This document shows positions 7,003 through 12,944 of a stretch of DNA of 12,944 bases, in pieces. Source of the stretch: JBHJHK01 sp050330975 (GTDB lineage Bacteria > Pseudomonadota > Gammaproteobacteria > Competibacterales > Competibacteraceae). Location of the stretch: the NCBI GenBank assembly GCA_050330975.1, contig JBHJHK010000320.1:1-12944 (forward strand), written 5' to 3'. Both the position numbers and the translations under genes were made by a program. The notes beneath the pieces are model-generated. The model did not search any database, was not told where the DNA came from, and saw nothing but the letters and a program-made list of their open reading frames with translations. Each line of letters opens with the position of its first letter. The stretch's first letter is position 1.

Positions 7003-8298
7003 ATGGATCCCCACCCCTGCCCATCCCATCACCCCTGTCCCACCTTGGGCGTCTTGGGGCAGTTTGCCCAGTTCGTCGCCCGACAAGATGACCCCAACGC
7101 CATCGTCTGGGGCCTGGCGCGCTTTGTCGTCGCGGGCTTGAGCTTAGAGGACTGCGTCGTCTACCTCTTCGATCGCCGCCGAGGGCAGCTGATCCAGCGC
7201 TCGGCCTTCGGCCCCAAGAGCCCCGACCAGCAGACCATTATCGACCCCATCGCCCTACCCCTGGGCCAGGGGGTGGTGGGCAGCGTCGCCGCCCGGGGCC
7301 AGTCGGAGCTGGTGACCGACACCCGGGGGGACCATCGCTATGTGGTGGACGATTGCTTTCGCCTCTCCGAGTTGGCCGTGCCCTTGAGCTACGACGGCGA
7401 ACTGTTGGGCGTGTTGGACTCCGAGCATTCTAAGAGCCACTTTTTCAAAGAAATCCACCGCCAACAGTTTGAACTCCTGGCCCACTTGGCCTCGGCGCAG
7501 CTCACCCTCTTGCGGGCCCAAGGGCGTCTCCGGCGCAGTGCTTTAGTGTTAGAATCCCAATTCCACCACCATCGCCGGCAGATGGAAACGCTGCAAAACG
7601 CCCTGGAAGACCTGGAGCCGAGTGTTGCCCAAACCCAGGAGGGCCCCCGGGAGCCGGCGGTTTCGGCAAGGGCGGAGGTCCCAGACTCGCAACCCGTTGC
7701 CAAGGCCACCAGTCTAGCGCCCCCCGACCCCACCGGGGCAAAAGACGGGGGGCGGCAGGGGGATGGGGACGTCGCCGTGGCCACCGCTGAACCCCTCGAC
7801 GCCTCGGCCTTTGACGCTGCCGTCCAACGGGCCCTGCGCCACTGCCAAGAGCGCGATCGCCTAGAGGACAATCCCCTGTTGGACAGCGCTCTAGTGATCC
7901 AACGAGCCGGTGGGGATCTGCCCCGGGCCCTGCGCGTCGGCGCCCTGCGCCAGGTGCTGGCCGAGGCCGTGGCCCACCTGGAAGCCCAGCCCAAGACCCA
8001 GCGCTACGGCCGCGTGTTGCGGGCCACCTACCTTCGACCCTTGCGCCAGCAACAACAAGTCGCCGAGGCCCTCAACCTGGCCTACAGCACCTATCGTCGC
8101 CACCTCACCCGCGCCCGAACCCTAGTGACCCGGGAGTTGTGGCATTGGGAGCAGGGGCAACAGCTGGAAAAGCCCGCGGCGCCAACGGCGGCGGCGAAGG
8201 ACAACAGCAACGCAACCCCAGGGATGGGCGCCATGGCCGGGGCCTCCATCGCCCGCTGCCCTCCCCCCGTTCGGTCACTCCCCATCCCCGGATGGTAG
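7003..8298 (+). CDS. GAF-domain protein with C-terminal helix-turn-helix, probable regulator
   Basis: This 431-residue cytoplasmic protein begins with a His/Pro/Cys-rich stretch and then a GAF sensory domain (about 15-172). The domain shows GQGVVGSVA (88-96), SELAVPL (122-128) and GELLGVLDSEH (132-142), as in GAF domains that bind small ligands. A probable coiled coil follows (about 172-205), then a Pro/Ala-rich linker. Residues ~265-390 are helical and end in a helix-turn-helix-like segment, QQQVAEALNLAYSTYRRHLT, with Ser362 in STYRRHL. That STYRRHL-type end also occurs in other bacterial signalling proteins of unclear role. The tail after ~390 is low complexity. The start has a duplicated AGGAG. 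It is divergent from the larA-type gene, so control of larA or itself is a reasonable guess. The ligand and DNA target are unknown. Confidence 0.78.
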   Translation: MDPHPCPSHHPCPTLGVLGQFAQFVARQDDPNAIVWGLARFVVAGLSLEDCVVYLFDRRRGQLIQRSAFGPKSPDQQTIIDPIALPLGQGVVGSVAARGQSELVTDTRGDHRYVVDDCFRLSELAVPLSYDGELLGVLDSEHSKSHFFKEIHRQQFELLAHLASAQLTLLRAQGRLRRSALVLESQFHHHRRQMETLQNALEDLEPSVAQTQEGPREPAVSARAEVPDSQPVAKATSLAPPDPTGAKDGGRQGDGDVAVATAEPLDASAFDAAVQRALRHCQERDRLEDNPLLDSALVIQRAGGDLPRALRVGALRQVLAEAVAHLEAQPKTQRYGRVLRATYLRPLRQQQQVAEALNLAYSTYRRHLTRARTLVTRELWHWEQGQQLEKPAAPTAAAKDNSNATPGMGAMAGASIARCPPPVRSLPIPGW

Positions 8299-8385
8299 CG
8301 GCGGTGAAAACAGCGATCTACCGGTGGCAATAGACGGCTCATCCGAGCATTATCTCACCCATCCCCAACCACCGAGAGCGCCCCC

Positions 8386-9072
8386 ATGTCCCTTCGCCAT
8401 AAACTGGCTGTTGCTGCCCTCTCAGCCCTGGCCGCCGTCTCGCCAACCCAAGGCCAGTTGCTCAATATCAGTTCCGAGGTTATCACGTTGGCCGACGGCA
8501 CCCCCTCACAGTCGGCTTGCACCATCGTTTCCAACCAGATCGAGTTGGGCCTACTCTTTGCACTCACCGAGCAGGTGGAGGGAGGCGTCGATGTCTCGAT
8601 GTCGCTGCAACTCCTCAGTGACCCGACTTTTGCCATTCTCGGCGGCGACTGGCAATCGGGTTTTCTCTTTTTCGACACCACCACCCAGCAGCTCCTAACC
8701 TACGAGTCTCCGCTGTTTAGCCAATGCCTCACCTCCCTCTTGCGACCGCTCAACAGCCCCAACGATGCCGCCTTGTTTTTTATCGCCCCGCCTGGGGGGG
8801 CCATCTGTGTCAGGGGGTTTAGCGAAAACTCGCGCAATGGTGTGGTGAGCGTGCAGCTCAATGAAATTTCGCAACTGCCCAGCAACCAGGTGTGTGTCGA
8901 CTTTGTCCTGGACGCTTTCAATTTTTATCAATCCGCCTTGAGCGCCCCCGCCGGGGCCAATGCCCGGTCCACGACGTCGCCCCTCGGCTGGACACCGGCT
9001 TTGGATCCCACATTACAGGACCAACTGCAAAACGCCATAACCGGGTCGGCCACCGGCGAGACCAGCCCCTAG
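8386..9072 (+). CDS. Secreted protein of unknown function
   Basis: This 228-residue protein has a clear signal peptide (MSLRHKLAVAALSALAAV, cleavage probable near TQG, residue 23), so it should be exported. The mature part is rich in short hydrophobic stretches typical of beta structure. It has four cysteines (45, 114, 141, 170) that could form two disulfides. Residues 127-163 resemble the 73-residue ORF at 5285-5506. The pattern DAA...PG...C..GF...VQLNE also recalls, faintly, PPC-like beta domains of secreted proteins, but this is not firm. The ATG follows GAGAG only loosely, so expression may be modest. It lies 87 bases after the GAF-HTH gene on the same strand, and its stop shares CTAG with the amidase remnant. 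I do not recognise the family. Confidence 0.72.
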   Translation: MSLRHKLAVAALSALAAVSPTQGQLLNISSEVITLADGTPSQSACTIVSNQIELGLLFALTEQVEGGVDVSMSLQLLSDPTFAILGGDWQSGFLFFDTTTQQLLTYESPLFSQCLTSLLRPLNSPNDAALFFIAPPGGAICVRGFSENSRNGVVSVQLNEISQLPSNQVCVDFVLDAFNFYQSALSAPAGANARSTTSPLGWTPALDPTLQDQLQNAITGSATGETSP

Positions 9073-9377
9073 GAATCCCCGGAGGCGAAGGCGGTCGACA
9101 ACCACTGCCCCGGGGAGATCAGTTGCCCATCGTTGCCTCGACTGCCGATCACTTGAACCCCCACCGGCAGTCCCCGCGGGCCGCGCCCCGTGGGTAGGTG
9201 GAGAACCGGCAATCCCAACGCCGTCCACGCCCGGCATAAGATGGGATTACCGGTGCTCTCAGCCAATGGCGCCTCCCCCAAGATACCGGGGGTCAGCAAT
9301 CCCTCCACGCTTTCCAATGCCCGATCCAGCGCCTCGCGGTGGCTGGCCACCTGGCGTCCAGTTGATCGAACGTGATA
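9069..9377 (-). pseudogene. Amidase remnant (C-terminal ~100 residues only)
   Basis: Reading the minus strand, the frame ends at a TAG (9069-9071) and matches the last quarter of amidase-signature enzymes. It shows EGLLTPGILGEAP, then STGNP, RAWTALGLPVLHLPTG and GPRGLPVGVQVIG, ending near a QWL segment, as in the family. Homology fades upstream of about 9377. The catalytic Lys-Ser-Ser part and the glycine-rich signature are absent. A complete enzyme is about 400-500 residues, so roughly three quarters are missing. The ABC ATPase stop is only 44 bases upstream, which leaves no room for the rest. An ATG at 9443 inside the ATPase gene could start a 124-residue frame, but such a product could not be an amidase. 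A deletion has probably removed the front of the gene. Confidence 0.8.
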
Positions 9378-9421
9378 TGGCTTGGTGCATGGCGCCGGGC
9401 TGGGAGGGGGGGTTGCGCCTT

Positions 9422-10177
9422 CTAGAGGATCTGCCCCAAACACGCCTGGGTCCGGGGATCCCGGGCGTTGTTAAAAAACTCCGCCGGAGGACCGTGTTCG
9501 ACGATGACGCCCCGGTCGGTGAAGTAGATGTGATCCGCCACCTCCCGGGCAAAGCCCATCTCGTGGGTCACCAGCAAACAGGTCATGCCCTCCTCGGCCA
9601 GCTCGCGGATGGTCACCAACACCTCCTTGACGGTCTCGGGGTCCAAAGCGGCGGTGACTTCGTCAAACAGCATGACCTGGGGATTCATGGCCAGGGAACG
9701 GGCGATGGCCACCCGCTGTTGCTGACCCCCGGATAACTCCCCGGGGTAACTGTCTTCTTTCCCCGCCAAGCGCACCTTGGCCATGAGCTGGCGGGCCCGC
9801 GCCTCCACCTGTGGCTTGTTTTGCTTGAGCACCGTCACCCGCGCCATCATCACGTTTTGCAGGGCGGTTTTGTGGGGGAACAGGTTGTACTGCTGGAACA
9901 CCATGCCGACCTTTTTCCGCAGGGCCAGCTTGTCGAGCTTGGGGTCGTTGACCTCCTGGCCCTCCACCAAGATCGAGCCTTTGTCGATGGAAACCAGGGC
10001 GTTGATACAGCGCAACAGGGTGGACTTCCCCGAGCCCGACGGGCCGATGATGCATATCACCTCGCCCTTGTGCACCGCCAAGGAAATCCCCGTGAGGACG
10101 TCCACCTCCCCAAAGGCCTTGTAGATGTCGCGAATGGCGACGATGGGCTGGTCTTCACTCCAGGGGACGGCTGCCAA
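9422..10177 (-). CDS. Polar amino-acid ABC transporter, ATP-binding protein
   Basis: This is the ATPase of a GlnQ/HisP-type importer, acting at the inner face of the membrane. With the start at TTG 10177 it has 251 residues. Walker A is GPSGSGKST (45-53), the Q-loop is VFQQYNLFP, the signature is LSGGQ (148-152), Walker B is VMLFDE (ending Glu173) and the switch is His205. The DEVTAALDPE variant is usual for this subfamily. The TTG at 10177 is chosen because GGGAG lies eight bases upstream; a TTG at 10192 has no ribosome binding site. The gene follows the second permease gene by about 18 bp and is the last intact gene of the operon. The substrate cannot be named beyond a probable polar amino acid or related amide. 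Confidence 0.93.
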   Translation of the reverse strand: MAAVPWSEDQPIVAIRDIYKAFGEVDVLTGISLAVHKGEVICIIGPSGSGKSTLLRCINALVSIDKGSILVEGQEVNDPKLDKLALRKKVGMVFQQYNLFPHKTALQNVMMARVTVLKQNKPQVEARARQLMAKVRLAGKEDSYPGELSGGQQQRVAIARSLAMNPQVMLFDEVTAALDPETVKEVLVTIRELAEEGMTCLLVTHEMGFAREVADHIYFTDRGVIVEHGPPAEFFNNARDPRTQACLGQIL

Positions 10178-10195
10178 GAGAAGCACTCCCAAAGG

Positions 10196-11059
10196 TTAGT
10201 GTTTGACGGCAAAACGCCGCTCGAGGTAGAGGGTGAAGCGGGCGATGGGGTAACAATAGAGAAAAAACCACAACAAAATCATGCTGTAAAACGGCACCAG
10301 CAAATCGGTGCGCCCCCCCTCCGAGCTCAACGCCTGCCCGGTGAGGGTCATGACCTCTTCCACCCCGACGATGGAGGCCAAAACTGTGGCCATGGTGAGG
10401 ATGGCATAGAGGTTCATCCACGGCGGCAGCATGCGCTTGACGCACTGGGGCAAGATGATCATCCACAGGGTCTGGCGGCGGTTAAAGGCCAGCGATTCCG
10501 CCGACTCCCACTGCCCCGAGGGAATGGAGAGGATAGCCCCGCGGACGATTTCCGATACGTTGGCCATCACCGGCAACGCCAGGCCCACGGTGGCCTTGAG
10601 CCAGTCGGGGAAGGGAATCCTGAAGCCCAGGGCCTCAAATTGAAAGGGCAACAGAAACATGCAAAAGAACAACAACACCAGCCACGGGGCGTTGCGAAAG
10701 AACTGGGTGGTGAGCCAAGCGGAGGCCCGCACCGGCGACAGGGAAGAGATCTGCCAAATGCCCAGTACCGCCCCCGTGGCCGTACCCAAGGCCATGGCCA
10801 TGAAGCTGATGAGGATGTTGAAGCCAAAGCCCTCCAACAAAAAGGGCGTCCACTTCAAAACCGCTCCCCAGACACTCTCCTGGTCCCCGTTGCCCTGGGC
10901 CTGGGCCCACAGGGCATAGCTCAAGAGCACCCCGCCCAGGACCAGGCCGTGGTGGAGCCTGAGGTCCAGGGTGGGCATCCCTCCCAACAGCCGCTCTCGA
11001 GCCGCCCGCTGCGCCAGGCGCTCGGCGGCGGGCAGCAACACCGGCATATCACTTTTCAC
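10196..11059 (-). CDS. Polar amino-acid ABC transporter, permease (second)
   Basis: This inner-membrane permease of the HisM/GlnP type has 287 residues. Hydrophobic segments lie at about 38-53, 79-102, 124-139, 155-170, 215-235 and 255-275. The loop that docks to the ATPase is ESAESLAFNRRQTLWMIILP (185-204). An N-terminal extension of ~35 polar residues precedes the first segment. The start is a GTG at 11059 that overlaps the previous permease stop as GTGA; an ATG four codons later has no ribosome binding site. It would pair with the first permease to form the channel. Confidence 0.9.
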   Translation of the reverse strand: MKSDMPVLLPAAERLAQRAARERLLGGMPTLDLRLHHGLVLGGVLLSYALWAQAQGNGDQESVWGAVLKWTPFLLEGFGFNILISFMAMALGTATGAVLGIWQISSLSPVRASAWLTTQFFRNAPWLVLLFFCMFLLPFQFEALGFRIPFPDWLKATVGLALPVMANVSEIVRGAILSIPSGQWESAESLAFNRRQTLWMIILPQCVKRMLPPWMNLYAILTMATVLASIVGVEEVMTLTGQALSSEGGRTDLLVPFYSMILLWFFLYCYPIARFTLYLERRFAVKH

Positions 11060-11802
11060 AAGCCGTACCCCGGAATGCGCAAGGCCCGCTCAAGGCGGTT
11101 CATCACCGCCACCAAAATCCCTACCAGGGCCACGTAGAGGATCAACAGTACCACCATCATCTCCGGGACGTTGACGTTGTCGGACCAGATTTGATTGGAC
11201 TCGTAGAGGAGCTCCGGCACGGCGATGGCATAGGCCAAGGTGGTGGTCTTGACCAGATTGACCAAATTGTTGTTTAGCGCCGGCAGACAGACCCGGAAAG
11301 CCAGGGGGAACACGATGTCTCGATAGATAAACAGCCGGTTAAACCCCAGGGACTCGGCGGCCTCCACCGTCGATTTCGGCACCGCTTCAATGCCGGAGCG
11401 AAAGATCTCGACGTTGAAAGCCCCGGCGAAGAACGACAGCGACAACGCCGCCCAGAAGAAATTGCTGAACAAAGGCTCTTGGAAGCCGTACTGGTTTTCC
11501 ACCGTGGGCAACAGATTACTAATGGCGAAATAGAAAAAATACAGCTGCACCAGGGGCGGTGTGTTGCGAAACAACTGGATATAGAGCTGGACGCCATTGC
11601 GGATCCACCACTGGCGCGAGCCCTGGAACCAGGCACCGACGATGCCGATGACCAACGACCAAAACAGACACACCAAGGACAGCCAAACGGTCATGAGCAG
11701 ACCGTCTAGAAAACGCCCGCGGTCAAAGGCGTCGTAGAAGATGGGCAAGTTGATGCCGGTGGTGTCGTAGAGCCAGCGAAACCACTCGAAGAACGCGTCC
11801 AA
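11056..11802 (-). CDS. Polar amino-acid ABC transporter, permease (first)
   Basis: This 248-residue HisQ/GlnP-type inner-membrane permease has hydrophobic segments at about 33-59, 72-98, 115-130, 168-180 and 214-234. The ATPase-docking loop EAAESLGFNRLFIYRDIVFP spans 147-166. FRNTPPLVQLYFFYFA (78-93) is a well-kept segment of this family. The start is a TTG at 11802 preceded by GAGGA at nine bases. It follows the binding-protein gene after a 57-base gap holding a strong hairpin, and its stop overlaps the next gene's start. Confidence 0.92.
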   Translation of the reverse strand: MDAFFEWFRWLYDTTGINLPIFYDAFDRGRFLDGLLMTVWLSLVCLFWSLVIGIVGAWFQGSRQWWIRNGVQLYIQLFRNTPPLVQLYFFYFAISNLLPTVENQYGFQEPLFSNFFWAALSLSFFAGAFNVEIFRSGIEAVPKSTVEAAESLGFNRLFIYRDIVFPLAFRVCLPALNNNLVNLVKTTTLAYAIAVPELLYESNQIWSDNVNVPEMMVVLLILYVALVGILVAVMNRLERALRIPGYGL

Positions 11803-11818
11803 GGGAGTCGATCCTCAA

Positions 11819-11842
11819 GGCCCGCCCGAAGAGGCGCGGGCC
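11819..11842 (-). promoter_or_regulatory. Hairpin between binding-protein and permease genes
   Basis: GGCCCGC (11819-11825) and GCGGGCC (11836-11842) form a perfect 7-bp GC stem, with possible inner CC-GG pairs. There is no U-run. It lies just after the binding-protein stop. Such structures often stabilise the upstream message or partly stop transcription, giving more binding protein than permease; this role is inferred. Confidence 0.5.
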
Positions 11843-11859
11843 AACGGGCGTTAGGGGGT

Positions 11860-12684
11860 TTAGTTGGCCTGGTACTTCTCGTGCATCTGCTGGGCAAAGG
11901 GGGTGTTATCCACTCCGTATTGGCTCTCCAGCTCCAGGATGCGGCCACTGGCGTGCCAGTTTTCGATCATCTCGCCCATAAAGGCGGCGAACTCGTCCTC
12001 GCCCAGGGCCACGGCCAGGCCCCAGGGGGCGTCGTCGATGGTGGGCAGGGCCATTTCGTAGTCGCTCCACTCGGCTTCGCTGAGCTTGGAGACCAAAAAG
12101 GAATCGTCGTAGACAAAGCCGAGGCAGCGGCCCTGCTTGAGGGCGTTGAGGACTTCGGCGGTGCCCTTAAAGGCGACCAGTTCGGCGCCGAACTCCCGCT
12201 GGGTCTTCTTGTTGTAGAACGCCCCCTGGATGGCGCAGATGGGCTTGCCGTCGAGGTCTTCCCACGCCTCGAAGTTGGCCTTCTTCAGGGCCATGACATT
12301 GGTCCCCGAAGAGTAGTAGTTGGGGTCGACGATTTGCACCACCTTGCGGCGGTCGGGACGGTCGGTCATGGTGGCGATCATCAAATCGATCTTGCCCTGT
12401 TGGAGGAACTGCATGCGGTTGGAGGACACCACCGGCACCAGCTCCAGCTCTACACCCAGCTCGTCGGCCACGTCTTGGGCCAGTTCCGGCTCGATGCCGA
12501 CGATCTCGCCCTCGGGGTTGCGGTAGCCGTAGGGGGGATAGTCGGCCTTGACGCCGACGATCAAGGTGCCGCGCTCGCGGATGGTATCCATGACATCGGC
12601 CAAAACCGCGGGGCTGACAACCCCCAGGGTCAAGACGGCCAGGCACAAGGGGACTAGGGGGAAACGGGGGAAAACTCGCGACAT
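11860..12684 (-). CDS. Polar amino-acid ABC transporter, periplasmic binding protein (family 3)
   Basis: This 274-residue solute-binding protein captures the substrate in the periplasm and hands it to the two permeases downstream. The ATG at 12684 has GAGGAG seven bases upstream and is preferred to a longer frame from 12717. A signal peptide (VPLCLAVLTLGVVSPAVLA, cleavage after residue 29) is clear. The early Cys14 is not in a lipobox, so it is not a lipoprotein. Family 3 features are GTLIVGVKADYPPYGYRN (39-56), GIEPELAQDVADELGV (63-78), QGKIDLMIATMT (96-107) and APWGLAVAL (219-227). The usual family signature has GFDV-D; here it is GIEPEL. It is first in the operon and has its best ribosome binding site. 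The ligand is not identifiable by eye. Confidence 0.93.
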   Translation of the reverse strand: MSRVFPRFPLVPLCLAVLTLGVVSPAVLADVMDTIRERGTLIVGVKADYPPYGYRNPEGEIVGIEPELAQDVADELGVELELVPVVSSNRMQFLQQGKIDLMIATMTDRPDRRKVVQIVDPNYYSSGTNVMALKKANFEAWEDLDGKPICAIQGAFYNKKTQREFGAELVAFKGTAEVLNALKQGRCLGFVYDDSFLVSKLSEAEWSDYEMALPTIDDAPWGLAVALGEDEFAAFMGEMIENWHASGRILELESQYGVDNTPFAQQMHEKYQAN

Positions 12685-12724
12685 GGCAAAACTCCTCAAA
12701 TCGAATCTCAAAGGCAAGTGGCGT

Positions 12725-12739
12725 TGGCGACGCTCGCCA
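12725..12739. promoter_or_regulatory. Palindrome upstream of the ABC operon, candidate operator
   Basis: TGGCGA (12725-12730) and TCGCCA (12734-12739) are perfect inverted repeats around CGC, 41 bases upstream of the binding-protein ATG. A weak -10-like TACTAT (minus strand, 12746-12751) lies just upstream of it, without a good -35. An operator or leader hairpin controlling the transporter operon is possible. Confidence 0.33.
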
Positions 12740-12789
12740 TCAATGATAGTACGCCACGGGAAAGCTGCCGCATCGTAGGGACTCGAAAC

Positions 12790-12942
12790 TCACCGGGAGA
12801 ACTGGCGGCTTTGGGGGAGCTCGCCTTGGCCGGTGAAATAGTGCCTGGGCCCCCAGTCCGAGACGAACCAAACTAACAGGGGGCCGGGGACACAGAACCG
12901 GATCGCCCCCCTATCACCCGGGAGGCGCAGGAGAGTCGCGCG
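12790..12942 (-). CDS. C-terminal end of an unidentified gene (partial, runs off the right edge)
   Basis: On the minus strand one frame stays open from the window edge to a TGA at 12790-12792, giving 50 residues. About 80% of third positions are G or C, while second positions are near 50%, the pattern of the real genes here. The end reads PLLVWFVSDWGPRHYFTGQG and then ELPQSRQFSR. Two plus-strand frames are also open in the last 100 bases, so coding is probable but not proven. It lies upstream of the ABC operon in the same orientation, 105 bases from the binding-protein start. No family recognised. Confidence 0.45.
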   Translation of the reverse strand, partial: RATLLRLPGDRGAIRFCVPGPLLVWFVSDWGPRHYFTGQGELPQSRQFSR

Positions 12943-12944
12943 GG

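Noticed and set aside
7853..7860. GCGATCGC, the HIP1 palindrome common in many cyanobacteria
   Set aside because: I noticed only this copy in 13 kb, within a coding region, and the gene content is more gammaproteobacterial, so it does not support a cyanobacterial origin.
9593..9664. DEVTAALD in place of DEPTSALD in the ATPase
   Set aside because: The valine is a normal variant in polar amino-acid ABC ATPases, not a sign of inactivation.
9821..11137. Long plus-strand open frame (438 codons) opposite the transporter genes
   Set aside because: It lies antisense to clear ABC ATPase and permease genes. Its product is rich in Gln, His, Gly and Arg with no domain, as expected from a shadow frame in GC-rich DNA.
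12725..12770. Possible sigma-54 promoter (TGGC...TTGA) before the ABC operon
   Set aside because: The distance between the GG and GC-like elements is two bases too long and the -12 GC is missing.

Overview
The window is high-GC, dense bacterial DNA. Two features point to a gammaproteobacterium: a PqaA-type secreted protein carrying tandem C-terminal 'WW/WF-NP...GQG...WYHY' repeats, and a periplasmic rhodanese with a CNTGHWAS loop. No rRNA, tRNA or marker gene fixes the lineage. Codons end mostly in G or C, with heavy use of CCC and GGG. TAG is the commonest stop among the genes seen (7 of 13 complete ends), which is unusual for a proteobacterium. There is no sign of phage, transposon or CRISPR.

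Left part (1-5006). After a possible tail of an upstream gene comes a secreted two-domain sulfurtransferase (248-1153, +). It converges on a three-gene minus-strand unit, read right to left: a secreted PhoPQ-activated-pathogenicity-related (PqaA-like) protein, a class IV PLP aminotransferase 21 bp further on, and a sulfotransferase-like protein whose ATG overlaps the aminotransferase stop (ATGA).

Middle part (5007-9072). A gene-poor gap of about 280 bp is followed by a small 73-residue ORF. Its stop shares the tetranucleotide CTAG with the stop of a LarA-type nickel-pincer racemase homologue (minus strand). Divergent from larA, across 180 bp with promoter-like and dyad elements, is a GAF-domain protein with a C-terminal helix-turn-helix, probably a regulator. 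Next is a secreted 228-residue protein of unknown function. By eye, its central part resembles the 73-residue ORF, and it too ends at a shared CTAG with its convergent neighbour.

Right part (9069-12944). A minus-strand operon encodes a polar amino-acid ABC importer: a binding protein with a strong ribosome binding site, two permeases and an ATPase. It ends in the last ~100 residues of an amidase whose first three quarters are missing. A hairpin between the binding-protein and permease genes, plus TTG/GTG/TTG starts on the three membrane-complex genes, fits higher output of the binding protein. The right edge holds the probable C-terminal end of another minus-strand gene.

The most notable items are the CTAG-ended secreted-protein pair, the PqaA fusion with tandem repeats, the coupled aminotransferase-sulfotransferase pair, the orphan LarA homologue beside a GAF-HTH protein, and the decayed amidase.
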